From: DASXMR01 sp036495525
GTDB taxonomy: Bacteria > Actinomycetota > Actinomycetes > Streptosporangiales > Streptosporangiaceae
Reading direction: 5' to 3'
Assembly (NCBI GenBank): GCA_036495525.1
Contig: DASXMR010000033.1
Span: 51,928 to 115,927 of the forward strand
Length of the DNA: 64,000 bases
The notes beneath the pieces are model-generated. The model was given only the letters and a program-made list of their open reading frames with translations, was not told where the DNA came from and searched no databases. This document shows positions 52,692 through 60,465 of the stretch, one piece after another. Each line of letters opens with the position of its first letter. Positions within the stretch are counted from its first letter, which is position 1. The position numbers and the translations under genes were made by a program.

Positions 52692-53281
52692 GGCGCTGGC
52701 CGCTGTTCCTGATCGCCTCGCCTGCGGCCGTCGCCGTGTGGTCGGGCTGGGTCGGCCTCGGCGGCCTGTGCGGCTTCGGGCCGGTGCGGCTGCTGCCGGG
52801 CATCTCGGGATTCACGATCAATACTGCGATCACGCTGCCGATCGGCGTCGAGGCGTACGGCGCTTATGCGCTAGGCGCGTGGCTGTCGGCAGCTGCTGGC
52901 AGCCCGGCGCGGACGTTCGCCCGAAGGTCGGCGATCGGCGCGCTGCTGCTGGGGATGCTCGGCCAGGTCGCCTATCACGTCCTGGCGGCGTCGCACGCGC
53001 ACCGCGCACCGTGGCCGGTCGTCGTGCTCGTGTCGTGCCTGCCGGTGGTCACGCTCGGCTTCGGCGCCGCGCTGACGCACCTGCTGCGCGCCGTGCCCGA
53101 GCCGCAGACCGCCGACGTGGCCGCGCTGAACGGTCACGCGCACGAGGCGGCCGAACTGTTCGCCGCCGAGCTCCAGTCGGGCCGCGTGCCCGGCATCCGC
53201 GCTATCCGTTCTGGCATGCACGTCGGCCAGGACCGCGCCCAGCAGGTACAGGCGTACCTGCGTACCCGAGTCCGTACCTAG
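52688..53281 (+). CDS. DUF2637/Spd-like membrane protein
   Basis: The protein has 197 residues with about four hydrophobic helices (PLFLIASPAAVAVWSGWVGLG; ITLPIGVEAYGAYALGAWLSAA; IGALLLGMLGQVAYHVLAA; VVVLVSCLPVVTLGFGAALTHLL). A C-terminal helix-turn-helix-like tail follows (LQSGRVPGIRAIRSGMHVGQDRAQQVQAYLRTR). Proteins of this design in AICEs and Streptomyces plasmids are linked to intramycelial spread or replication. The start is GTG 52688. Confidence 0.72.
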   Translation: MRRWPLFLIASPAAVAVWSGWVGLGGLCGFGPVRLLPGISGFTINTAITLPIGVEAYGAYALGAWLSAAAGSPARTFARRSAIGALLLGMLGQVAYHVLAASHAHRAPWPVVVLVSCLPVVTLGFGAALTHLLRAVPEPQTADVAALNGHAHEAAELFAAELQSGRVPGIRAIRSGMHVGQDRAQQVQAYLRTRVRT

Positions 53282-53350
53282 AACTGTCCCGGCGCCGGGC
53301 CGCCCTACCAAGACAGACCCGGCGCCAGCTCACTGAGTGAGGAGATCATC

Positions 53351-55399
53351 ATGTCAACCGACCTCGGGCACGGCCCGGCGAACGCCGAGCTTGTGCCCGC
53401 GCACCCGCAGCCGGGTACGCCACCGCCGGACGAGCCGATCAAGATCATCACGGCCGATGTCAGCTCGCATCCGTGGACGCAGGCGCCGCCGCGGCGGCCG
53501 GTGTTTCCGGCGTGGCTGCGGCACAAGGATCAGCGCCGCAGCGCCGCGAGCTGGGCTGTCCGCCACGCCGGGCACGTCGCCGCGTTCCACACCGTGCGCG
53601 CTCCTCTGTACCTGACGGTGCACGCGGCCCGGTCGCCGGTCGGCTTCGGCCGGGTGCTGCACGCGGTCTGGCACTGGTGCTTTGACCGCGAGGGCCATGA
53701 GCTGCGCGTGCACGCCGTCGAGTCCCGCGACGCGAAGGCGTACGCCACCCTGGCGCGTATCCGCCGTGACCGGGTGCGGCACCGCCTGGCCGTCATCGTC
53801 GCGGCCGGGATCGCGGGCAGCATCCTGCTCGGCACCCTGACCGCGATCGTGCCGCAGGTGCGCTGGTACCTGCTCGGGTGCGCCGTGCTGCTGCTCGGGT
53901 ACGCGGGGCGGCCGCTCGGCCGACCGCTGGTGCAGCCCGCGGTCGTGTCGGCGAGGGCCGAGCGGCTCACGCAGGACATCATCGTGCGCGCGCTCGGGTC
54001 GCTGTCGCTGTCGGGCATTGACCGGGTGCTGCGTGAGGGCCGCGAGATCGTGTTCGTCTCCCCCGTGGTCCGCGACGGGCCGGGCTGGCGCGTCGAGATC
54101 GACCTGCCGTACGGCACGACGGTCTCGGAGGTCGTCGAGCGCAGGGACAAGCTCGCATCCGGGCTGCGCCGGCCGCTGGGCTGCGTGTGGCCCGAGCCGG
54201 CCAGCGAGGAGCACACCGGCCGCCTGGTCCTGTACGTCGCCGACGTGCCGCTGTCCAAGGCCAGGCAGGCGCCTTGGCCGCTGACGCGGGCGGGGAAGGC
54301 CGACCTGTTCGCGCCGATCCCGTTCGGCCAGGACCAGCGCGGCAAGCCGGTCACCCTGACGCTGATGTTCGCGAACCTGCTGATCGGCGCGATCCCCAGG
54401 ATGGGAAAGACCGTCGCCATGCTCGTGGTGCTGCTGGCGTGTGCCCTGGACGCGCGGTGCGAGATCCGCTGCTGGGAGCTGAAGGGCACTGGTGACCTGG
54501 ATGCGATGCGGAAGGTCGCGCACCGGTACGGCTCCGGCGCCGACGTGGCCACGATCGAGGCGTGCCTGGCTGACCTGCGGGAGATGCACCGCGAGCTGGA
54601 GCGCCGCGCGAAGGTGATCAGCGGCCTGCCCGCCGATCTGTGCCCGAACCGGAAGGTCACGCCCGAGCTGGCCGGCAAGAAGTCGCTGCGGCTGCACCCG
54701 CTGGTCCTGGCGATCAGCGAATGCCAGGAGATCTTCTCCAGCAAGGACTACGGCGGCGAGGCCGGGGAGCTGGCCACGGCCGTGATCAAGCGCGGCCCGG
54801 CGCTGGGCATCATGCTCATCCTCGACACGCAGAAGCCGGACGCCAAGAGCCTGCCGACCTCGGTCAGCTCCAACGTCGGGATGCGTTTTTGCCTGAAGGT
54901 GATGGACCAGCCGGCCAATGACATGGTGCTCGGCACCTCGGCGCGCAAGCGCGGCATCGACTCCACGCTGTTCGCCCTGTCGGACAAGGGCGTCGGCTAC
55001 GCGGTCGGCCTGGCCGATGACCCGCAGGTGGTCCGCACCTACCCGGTTGACGGGCCGCTCGCCGAGACGGTCTGCGCCAGGGCGCGGCTGCTGCGCGAGG
55101 CCGCGGGCACGATCACCGGCTACGCCGCCGGGGAGCAGCCCGAGACCGGGCAGCAGGTTTCGCTGCTCGCCGACGTCGCGGCGGTGATGCCCGAGCCGAA
55201 GGCGCACCTGGCGACGATCGCGGCCCGGCTCGGCGAGCTGCGGCCCGGCGTCTACGGCGGCTGGGACGAGCGGGCCGCGGGCGCGGCGCTGCGCGCTCAG
55301 GGCGTGATCGTCGGCCAGGTCTGGGCGGACGGCGCCAACCGCAACGGAGTCGACCGCGAAGCCGTGCTCGCAGCGATCGCGGGAGGCTCCGATGCCTAG
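53351..55399 (+). CDS. FtsK/SpoIIIE-type conjugative DNA translocase (TraB/TraSA-like)
   Basis: This 682-residue protein has two N-terminal membrane helices (VRHRLAVIVAAGIAGSILLGTL and YLLGCAVLLLGYAGRPL, around residues 140-190). A P-loop ATPase domain follows, with Walker A PRMGKTVAM (around residue 350) and Walker B-like LVLAISECQEIF. Motor motifs DTQKP and GTSARKRGID come next, then a C-terminal winged-helix-like end. TraB-type proteins pump double-stranded plasmid DNA between mycelial cells. ATG 53351 has GAGGAGATC before it. It overlaps the next gene by 8 bp. Confidence 0.87.
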   Translation: MSTDLGHGPANAELVPAHPQPGTPPPDEPIKIITADVSSHPWTQAPPRRPVFPAWLRHKDQRRSAASWAVRHAGHVAAFHTVRAPLYLTVHAARSPVGFGRVLHAVWHWCFDREGHELRVHAVESRDAKAYATLARIRRDRVRHRLAVIVAAGIAGSILLGTLTAIVPQVRWYLLGCAVLLLGYAGRPLGRPLVQPAVVSARAERLTQDIIVRALGSLSLSGIDRVLREGREIVFVSPVVRDGPGWRVEIDLPYGTTVSEVVERRDKLASGLRRPLGCVWPEPASEEHTGRLVLYVADVPLSKARQAPWPLTRAGKADLFAPIPFGQDQRGKPVTLTLMFANLLIGAIPRMGKTVAMLVVLLACALDARCEIRCWELKGTGDLDAMRKVAHRYGSGADVATIEACLADLREMHRELERRAKVISGLPADLCPNRKVTPELAGKKSLRLHPLVLAISECQEIFSSKDYGGEAGELATAVIKRGPALGIMLILDTQKPDAKSLPTSVSSNVGMRFCLKVMDQPANDMVLGTSARKRGIDSTLFALSDKGVGYAVGLADDPQVVRTYPVDGPLAETVCARARLLREAAGTITGYAAGEQPETGQQVSLLADVAAVMPEPKAHLATIAARLGELRPGVYGGWDERAAGAALRAQGVIVGQVWADGANRNGVDREAVLAAIAGGSDA

Positions 55400-55775
55400 C
55401 CGCCTAGACCAGGCTCTAGCCGTTCTGCGGGCCGCTGACCTGCACCGGCACATCGTGCTAGGCCATCTGGCCGCTGTCGGCAGCGGGAGCGTTCCCGCAG
55501 GTCGCCTCGGCCAGCTGGCCGACGCCGGGCCGTCTAGCCTAGGCCAGCTCGGGCAGGTCGCCCTGGCGCTGGCCGCCGCGGCGGTGCTCGCCGGCGCCTA
55601 CTGGCTGTCGCTGCGGCTGTGGCCGTACGGGCCGTGCCTGGCGTGCGGCGGATCCGGCCGCAGCTGGGGATCGAACAAGCGCAGGCACGGCATCTGCCGG
55701 GCCTGCCGCGGCTCGGGTCGCCGTACCCGGCTCGGCGCCCGCATCCTCGGCACCATCAAGCACGGGAGGCGCTGA
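55392..55775 (+). CDS. small membrane protein with DnaJ-type zinc motif
   Basis: The protein has 127 residues. A hydrophobic helix (LGQVALALAAAAVLAGAYWLSLRLW) is followed by two CxxCxGxG-like motifs: CLACGGSGRSWG and CRACRGSGRRT. Such motifs bind zinc, as in DnaJ. It is co-translated with the translocase (8-bp overlap) and followed 2 bp later by a second protein of the same type. A structural role next to the transfer machine is possible. No known name applies. Confidence 0.7.
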   Translation: MPSRLDQALAVLRAADLHRHIVLGHLAAVGSGSVPAGRLGQLADAGPSSLGQLGQVALALAAAAVLAGAYWLSLRLWPYGPCLACGGSGRSWGSNKRRHGICRACRGSGRRTRLGARILGTIKHGRR

Positions 55776-55777
55776 CC

Positions 55778-56020
55778 ATGGGCGCCTACACCGACTGCCC
55801 GCGCTGCCAGGCCACCGGCTACCGGCACATCGCCGGCGGCTGGTACCGGCAGTGCAAGCGCTGCGCCGGTACCGGCCAGGTATCCACCATGGCTGGCCGG
55901 GCGTGGGCCTACGTCAGCAGCCGCGGGCTGCTCGCCAGCATCCGCCAGATGTCCCGAGCGGCTGAGGACTACGCCGCCGAGCACGCCGACCGCTACGCAG
56001 AGCCGGATGAGGAGTACTGA
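55778..56020 (+). CDS. small zinc-motif protein, partner of the preceding gene
   Basis: This 80-residue protein starts at ATG 55778. It carries CPRCQATGYRHIAGGW and CKRCAGTGQVST, again the DnaJ-type CxxCxGxG pair, then a helical acidic tail (AAEDYAAEHADRYAEPDEEY). It has no membrane helix. The gene is two bases after its neighbour and followed by another at 56022, so all are co-transcribed. Confidence 0.7.
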   Translation: MGAYTDCPRCQATGYRHIAGGWYRQCKRCAGTGQVSTMAGRAWAYVSSRGLLASIRQMSRAAEDYAAEHADRYAEPDEEY

Positions 56021-56021
56021 C

Positions 56022-56423
56022 ATGCCTGTTTTCAACAACCCTCGCCGGGTGATCGTCGAGACCGGCGGCGCCGGTAACGATCTGCTCATCGGCCTGGTCC
56101 TCGCCGTCGCGGTCGCCGCCGGCGTCGTGTGGCTGGTCGAGCAGGTCGCCGTCGCCATCCTCTGCACGCTGTCGGCGCTCACCCTCGCGTGCACGGCCTA
56201 CCTGGTGCACGTGCTGCGCCGGGATGGGCTGCGGCTGTGGCGGCCCGGGCAGCTCCCGGGCGAACAGGCACCGGCCCGGGTGACTGCCCGGCCAGCGCGA
56301 CCGGGCCGCGTACGGGGCCGCACAGCGCCGCGAGCGATCGAGGCGCCGAAGATCAGCCCGGCGACGGTCGCGCTCGCCCGCGCGATCAGCGACGTCAACC
56401 AGGCATCCGCCCGCAACGTCTGA
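56022..56423 (+). CDS. small two-helix membrane protein
   Basis: This 133-residue protein starts at ATG 56022. It has two hydrophobic helices (LLIGLVLAVAVAAGVVWLVEQVAVAILCTLSALTLACTAYLVHVL) followed by a basic Arg/Ala/Pro-rich cytoplasmic tail ending in a helix (ISPATVALARAISDVNQASARNV). The layout resembles Spd/Kil-related membrane proteins of actinomycete plasmids, but I cannot assign one. Confidence 0.65.
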   Translation: MPVFNNPRRVIVETGGAGNDLLIGLVLAVAVAAGVVWLVEQVAVAILCTLSALTLACTAYLVHVLRRDGLRLWRPGQLPGEQAPARVTARPARPGRVRGRTAPRAIEAPKISPATVALARAISDVNQASARNV

Positions 56424-56458
56424 CCAGCAACGCGCCCCCGCAGGCAGGAACCACCGAA

Positions 56459-56737
56459 ATGACAGACACCACCGACCGATTCTTCGCAGTCTGGCGCGAG
56501 ACAGGCGACCGGCTGCAGGCCGCGCTCGACGAGGAAGCCGCCCAGCCCGGCCGCCACGGCATAGCCGCACTCAACGGCGCCTGCACGCGCACCCGCGAAG
56601 TCGTCAGGTACGTGACAGCGGCTTACCAGGGCGGCGGCGTCTCCGCGCTGCCCGCCGAGGTCACCAGCCGCGCACTCGCAGACCTCGGCGAGCTGCTCAC
56701 CGCGCTGCGCGCAGGCAACCTGGCCAGCTTCGCCTGA
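56459..56737 (+). CDS. small hypothetical protein at the end of the transfer module
   Basis: This 92-residue soluble, mostly helical protein starts at ATG 56459 (TDTTDRFFAVWRETGDRLQAALDEEAAQPGRHGIAALNGACTRTREVVRYVTAAYQGGG). Its ribosome site CAGGCAGGAA lies about 10 nt upstream. It ends just before a strong hairpin terminator, marking the end of the plus-strand module. The function is unknown. Confidence 0.65.
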   Translation: MTDTTDRFFAVWRETGDRLQAALDEEAAQPGRHGIAALNGACTRTREVVRYVTAAYQGGGVSALPAEVTSRALADLGELLTALRAGNLASFA

Positions 56738-56747
56738 ACGACAACAG

Positions 56748-56779
56748 AGCGCCCCGCTGGCTACGGCCGGCGGGGCGCT
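56748..56779 (+). terminator. hairpin terminator of the transfer module
   Basis: The perfect 10-bp stem AGCGCCCCGC/GCGGGGCGCT has a 12-nt loop and sits 10 bp after the last stop codon. There is no T-run, but this is the usual form of high-GC terminators. It may also serve the convergent zinc-finger gene. Confidence 0.65.
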
Positions 56780-56799
56780 TGCACGTTCATGGCGGCGCG

Positions 56800-57144
56800 C
56801 TACCGGACGCGGCGCTCACGGCTGAGCAGCTTGGCCGCGGCGCGCACATCGTCGCCGGGATCCTCGTTGAGTAGGTCGCGCAGCTCGGCGTCGAGCCGGA
56901 CAGACTCGCCACGCCAGTACGCAGCCCGCTTCTCCCACTCATCCCAGCCAGGCGCAGCGGCGAGATGAGCCATGGCGTCCTGCTCGGCTTTGAGCGCGCG
57001 GGTCAGCAGCTGCTCCGCGATGCGCACGCGACGCTCGGCCATCCGCCGGCAAGCAGGACCGCAGTAACGACGCGGGCGGCCGACCTCCGGCTGCTCCAGC
57101 TCGTCGCCGCAGATACCGCACGCGGCCGGTTTGATGCTCGTCAT
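56800..57144 (-). CDS. small zinc-finger protein
   Basis: This protein of about 114 residues starts at ATG 57144 (GGAG 8 nt upstream). The N-terminus has CGICGDELEQPEVGRPRRYCGPACRRMAERR, a CxxC...CxxxC cluster resembling zinc-binding mobile-element and phage proteins. The rest is a long charged helix (AEQLLTRALKAEQDAMAHLAAAPGWDEWEKRAAYWRGESVRLDAELRDLL). The function is unknown. Confidence 0.65.
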   Translation of the reverse strand: MTSIKPAACGICGDELEQPEVGRPRRYCGPACRRMAERRVRIAEQLLTRALKAEQDAMAHLAAAPGWDEWEKRAAYWRGESVRLDAELRDLLNEDPGDDVRAAAKLLSRERRVR

Positions 57145-57282
57145 GGGTTTCTCCACCATCTCGGTGCGACCTTTCAACCTGACTGACCTGCGAGCGCCCT
57201 CACTATCGGGCGCAATGCGTAACCGCCGCGGGGATGGCTCCCCACCCATCCTGACCTGCAGTTATGCCGCACTTCCTGTTAG

Positions 57283-57651
57283 TCATCGGCCGAACGATCC
57301 GTCTTGCCGTGCTGTCTTCTTCGAGTGACAGCTGTGACTCAGAGCCTGCAAGTTCGCCGGATCGTAGGCGCGTGGCCCGTTGCGGCCGCTGCCGTCGCGG
57401 TGATCTACATCGGTGCTCAGCTGGTGGCATCCATCCGGAGGGCAGCAGCTGGCGTCGCACTCGCATAGCGGATGCTCGTCCAGATAGCGACGGCTGAACC
57501 GGCGCCATCGTGGCGTCGAGCCGCGGTCGCTGCCGCTACCTCGCTGCCGGTCGTACTCGCGCAGGCACTGCTGACACTTGCCTGGCCGGTCGGTCAGCTC
57601 AGGGCAGCCATCGACGCTGCAGACGGTGAGCGCTCGTCGTCGTGGTGGCAT
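57283..57651 (-). CDS. HNH endonuclease
   Basis: This protein of about 122 residues starts at ATG 57651 with AGGAG 6 nt upstream. It has zinc-binding cysteines (CSVDGCPELTDRPGKCQQC) and an HNH/McrA-type core: TDVDHRDGSGRNGPRAYDPANLQALSHSCHSKKT. It probably makes nicks or cuts in DNA and may act in element replication, transfer or exclusion. Its size is that of free-standing phage-type HNH nucleases. A long perfect hairpin lies directly upstream. Confidence 0.78.
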   Translation of the reverse strand: MPPRRRALTVCSVDGCPELTDRPGKCQQCLREYDRQRGSGSDRGSTPRWRRFSRRYLDEHPLCECDASCCPPDGCHQLSTDVDHRDGSGRNGPRAYDPANLQALSHSCHSKKTARQDGSFGR

Positions 57652-57674
57652 CGGTGCTCCTGTCGTTGGTGGGT

Positions 57675-57710
57675 GGCCAGGCGCCCGCGGCGACATGCGG
57701 GCGCCTGGCC
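57675..57710. terminator. 14-bp perfect hairpin between the HNH gene and the upstream operon
   Basis: The two arms are perfect complements (57675-57688 and 57697-57710) with an 8-nt loop. The stem lies downstream of the four-gene operon ending at 57758 and upstream of the HNH gene. It probably terminates the operon, with no U-run visible. Confidence 0.6.
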
Positions 57711-57757
57711 GTGGCTGCGGCGCGCGGAAAGGACGAAACGCGCGCCGCAGCCGGTCT

Positions 57758-58585
57758 TTACCTGATCGGGTCAGCCAGCTTGTTGCGTGTCCGGATCTCC
57801 TGCGCGGCGTTGCGGCCGAGGGCGCCGACTGCATCGCGCTGGCCGCGGAGCTTGCCGAGGGTGCGAATGTGGCGTGCTGCTGTGCGGCGGGTGTCGTCGT
57901 CTGCGTCGGCGGCGGCAGCGACTGCTGCGGCGATGACGGCCTTGTGAGCCCTGGTCAGGTCGTCGCCTTTCAGGCCGCCTGCTGCGAGTGCCTGACGGCC
58001 CCATGGCCCGGCGATCAGCGCGGCCACGTCGTCGCCGCCGGCGGCCAGGTCCATCATCACGTGCGTCCGGCTGTCGCCTTTCTGGTCGCCGATGAGCATC
58101 TGCGCATCGCTCCGGGCGGTCAGCTCGGCGCCCTTGGTCAGTTTCGGCAGGGCGGTGACCGTGAGGTTCGCTTCGGCGAGGTCGAGGTGCGCGTCTGCAC
58201 GGCGGCGCGCTTCGTCGAGCTGTGCCTGTACCTGCTCGGCCTGCTCGGCGATGAGGCGCTGCTTTCCGGCGTCGGCGATCGTGTCGTCGCCGCGGAGCCG
58301 CTCGGCGGCTTTGATTGCGTCGGCGGCGATGCGCGGCGCGCTCTGGATGATCACTTCGCAGTCGCGGATGAGCTTGTTCGCATCGCCGGGGATGCTGCCG
58401 TGCTTTGCGATGGCGCCGGGCACGTCCTCGGCCGCCCACCGCGGGAACGCGGCCGCCAGCATTTCGGTGCCTGCGTATGCGCGCACCTCGGCTGGCTCGG
58501 TATGCAGTTCGGCGCGGCCCCTCGGCTCGCTGACGACCTGGCCGGTCGTGCCGTGCTCACTGACGCTCTGGATGATCTGAGTCAT
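57758..58585 (-). CDS. coiled-coil hypothetical protein, element operon gene 4
   Basis: This 275-residue protein has a long helical centre (ERLRGDDTIADAGKQRLIAEQAEQVQAQLDEARRRADAHLDLAEANL) and a second helical, Asp-rich end (AAVAAAADADDDTRRTAARHIRTLGKLRGQRDAV). I do not recognise the family. Coiled-coil content and a start overlapping the preceding gene by 4 bp tie it to the DUF3631 operon. Confidence 0.62.
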   Translation of the reverse strand: MTQIIQSVSEHGTTGQVVSEPRGRAELHTEPAEVRAYAGTEMLAAAFPRWAAEDVPGAIAKHGSIPGDANKLIRDCEVIIQSAPRIAADAIKAAERLRGDDTIADAGKQRLIAEQAEQVQAQLDEARRRADAHLDLAEANLTVTALPKLTKGAELTARSDAQMLIGDQKGDSRTHVMMDLAAGGDDVAALIAGPWGRQALAAGGLKGDDLTRAHKAVIAAAVAAAADADDDTRRTAARHIRTLGKLRGQRDAVGALGRNAAQEIRTRNKLADPIR

Positions 58586-58782
58586 GATCGTTCCTTCCGG
58601 GTTGTGCGCGGCCAGGGTGTCTGGCTGTGCGGTGCGACGGGTCCGTCCGGGTCGCCGGGTGGCGGGAGGAAGACGGCAGCCGGTGGCGCGTCGGGATCGG
58701 GCAGTTGCGCGCGGAGGTCAGTCAGCGCGGCGAGCACGGCCGGGCTGAGCGTGTCCGCGAGGGTGGTCGGCTGGTCTGTCAC
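58582..58782 (-). CDS. short hypothetical protein, element operon gene 3
   Basis: This 66-residue protein starts at GTG 58782 (GGAGG upstream): VTDQPTTLADTLSPAVLAALTDLRAQLPDPDAPPAAVFLPPPGDPDGP. The start overlaps the DUF3631 stop by 4 bp and the stop overlaps the next start by 4 bp. It has no recognised domain. Confidence 0.55.
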   Translation of the reverse strand: MTDQPTTLADTLSPAVLAALTDLRAQLPDPDAPPAAVFLPPPGDPDGPVAPHSQTPWPRTTRKERS

Positions 58783-60047
58783 CGGTTCGCCTCCGCGCCG
58801 ACTGAGCCGTCCGGCCACGGACTATCCGTCCGAACCGTCCTGACCCGTCCATTGCTGGTCTGACCTGCGGTTTCGTCGGGACGGATGAAATCGGCCGGAC
58901 GGGTTGACCCGTCCGGCGCGTATGAGCCGTCCGGAAGTTCTGCCTGCTCAGCGGGCAATTGGACGGGTGCGGACGGTTCGGACGGCAGATACCGCGGGAA
59001 CACGTCGCGGAAGTCCTCAAGGTGGTATCCGCGCTCGGTTTTGGTCGTGTTGTGCCGCGGCCCGATCTCGAATTTGGCGAGCCGCAGCGCGAGCTTCCGG
59101 GCCGTGAATTCGAAGTCATGCCAGGGCGCGTCTTCGATCTCGCGGAGCTTGGTCAGCAGGGTGCTGGTGCCGAGGAATCCGACGTGCGGCAGGTCGCCGA
59201 AGATCGCCCGGATATCTGCCAGGAGGCGGATCTCTAGCGACTGCTCGCCGTCCGAGTCAGCGGCATCAGCGGCGAGCGCCAGGGCAGCTGCGCGGCCTCG
59301 GGCTGGCCATGTGCCGCCGGCGACGTCGGCGACGGCCAGCAGCGGTTCCCAGGCGTCCTGCGCCCGGTCCTCGAGGTCGGCCGGAAGATCGTCAACGGGA
59401 TCGGCGAGCTTGGCTAGGTGCTGCTCTGCCCAGTCGGCGAGCCAGTCACGTACCTCGTGCAGCTCGGGCAGATCGGTGCGCAGCCTGAACTTGGCCACCT
59501 TCTGGCCGGGCAGCCGGCGCCGCATCGTGATGTTGACGGCCCGGTCCTCGATCGTGTCCGGCAGCCGCCCGATCCCGGCGATGGCCACCATCGCGAAGTT
59601 GCGAAACTCGGTCGGCACCTGGGACGGGCCGACGCACCGGATAGTTGGCCGGCCGGGCCGGAATCCGTTGTTCAGCAGCGCGATCAGGTCGCTGTTTTCC
59701 TCGTCCTTTTTCACCGAGCCGAACAGCCGGTCAGCCTCGTCAAGGATCAGCGTGGGCGGCCGGTCGGCGCCCTTGTCGATCATCCGGAACAGCGCGGCTA
59801 CTGAGATGTTGGTCGTGGCGATCGGCTGGTGTACGAGCGCCTCGACGATCTCCAGCAGCCTGCTCTTGCCGCAGCGCTTGACCGGCGAGTGCACGGCCAG
59901 GCGGGTGGCGTGCTCCCAGACGCTGACGGCGTGCGTCGCGACGATCCAGAGCGTCACTGCCGTGACCGCGTGCTCGGACGGGAACGCCGCGTACTTGACC
60001 AGCTGGTCACGCACGTGATCGAGCAGCCGGGCGCCGTCGTCGGTCAT
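58779..60047 (-). CDS. DUF3631 ATPase-like protein
   Basis: This 422-residue protein has a DUF3631 region with ATPase-like motifs: VKRCGKSRLLEIVEALV (Walker A-like, around residue 56) and LILDEADRLFG (Walker B). DUF3631 occurs in mobile elements and plasmids, often in proteins with primase/helicase roles, so a replication or partition role is reasonable. The C-terminal tail (residues 350-422) contains PDGS/PDG repeats encoded by clustered CCGTCC/GGACGG hexamers. It follows the previous operon gene by 4-bp overlap. Confidence 0.75.
   Translation of the reverse strand: MTDDGARLLDHVRDQLVKYAAFPSEHAVTAVTLWIVATHAVSVWEHATRLAVHSPVKRCGKSRLLEIVEALVHQPIATTNISVAALFRMIDKGADRPPTLILDEADRLFGSVKKDEENSDLIALLNNGFRPGRPTIRCVGPSQVPTEFRNFAMVAIAGIGRLPDTIEDRAVNITMRRRLPGQKVAKFRLRTDLPELHEVRDWLADWAEQHLAKLADPVDDLPADLEDRAQDAWEPLLAVADVAGGTWPARGRAAALALAADAADSDGEQSLEIRLLADIRAIFGDLPHVGFLGTSTLLTKLREIEDAPWHDFEFTARKLALRLAKFEIGPRHNTTKTERGYHLEDFRDVFPRYLPSEPSAPVQLPAEQAELPDGSYAPDGSTRPADFIRPDETAGQTSNGRVRTVRTDSPWPDGSVGAEANR
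58807..58985. repeat. cluster of CCGTCC/GGACGG hexamers
   Basis: Eleven copies of CCGTCC or its complement lie in 179 bp (58807, 58826, 58835, 58845, 58879, 58897, 58909, 58927, 58961, 58971, 58980), with a twelfth at 58643. This is far more than chance for one hexamer. They lie in the 3' end of the DUF3631 gene and could be iterons of a replication origin or binding sites for an element protein. Confidence 0.5.
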
Positions 60048-60382
60048 GCGGCCCCACCGCCTCGGCCGTGAAAGTCGGCGGGGTGCGGCTGGCTGAACGT
60101 CTGCCGGGTGCGCCGCTCGCCGCGCAGCCGCCAGCGGGCCTGCTGGATCTCGACGGCTTCAGCCAGCTGGCCGGCGGCCTCGCGCTGCTGTCTGGCTTCC
60201 TCGGCCAGGACCGCGCCGCGGCCGACTTCGACGCCGGCCAGGAATCCGGCCGTGTAGCCCTCCCGCCAGCTGGCCAGCCTGCGCGCCAGCTCGCGCTCGC
60301 GGTCATCGGACTCGCCGACCAATGCCGCGACAATCTGACGGACGCTCATCGGCTCCTGCGCTTCAACCTGCGATATCGTCAT
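60044..60382 (-). CDS. small hypothetical protein, element operon gene 1
   Basis: This 112-residue protein starts at ATG 60382 (GGAAG upstream). It is mostly helical (RQIVAALVGESDDRERELARRLASWREGYTAGFLAGVEVGRGAVLAEEARQQREAAGQLAEAVEI) with a basic/Pro tail. Its stop overlaps the DUF3631 start (ATGA). It heads the four-gene minus-strand operon and may regulate or load the DUF3631 ATPase. No family is recognised. Confidence 0.65.
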   Translation of the reverse strand: MTISQVEAQEPMSVRQIVAALVGESDDRERELARRLASWREGYTAGFLAGVEVGRGAVLAEEARQQREAAGQLAEAVEIQQARWRLRGERRTRQTFSQPHPADFHGRGGGAA

Positions 60383-60424
60383 GGTGACTTCCGTTTTTCC
60401 GGGCGGAGTCGGGTGCCATGGTGT

Positions 60425-60457
60425 GGGCCAGTTCGCTTGTCGTCGGCGAGCTGGCCC
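60425..60457 (-). terminator. hairpin between the excisionase-like gene and the four-gene operon
   Basis: GGGCCAGTTCGC and GCGAGCTGGCCC pair over 11 of 12 positions with a 9-nt loop. The hairpin lies after the excisionase-like gene (stop 60466) and before the next start (60382). It may limit read-through or set relative expression. Confidence 0.5.
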
Positions 60458-60465
60458 GCGGCATG

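Noticed and set aside
53354..55453. Long minus-strand frame opposite the translocase
   Set aside because: It is an Arg/Asp/Gln-rich shadow of the TraB-like gene, with no domain, whereas the plus-strand frame has clear ATPase motifs.
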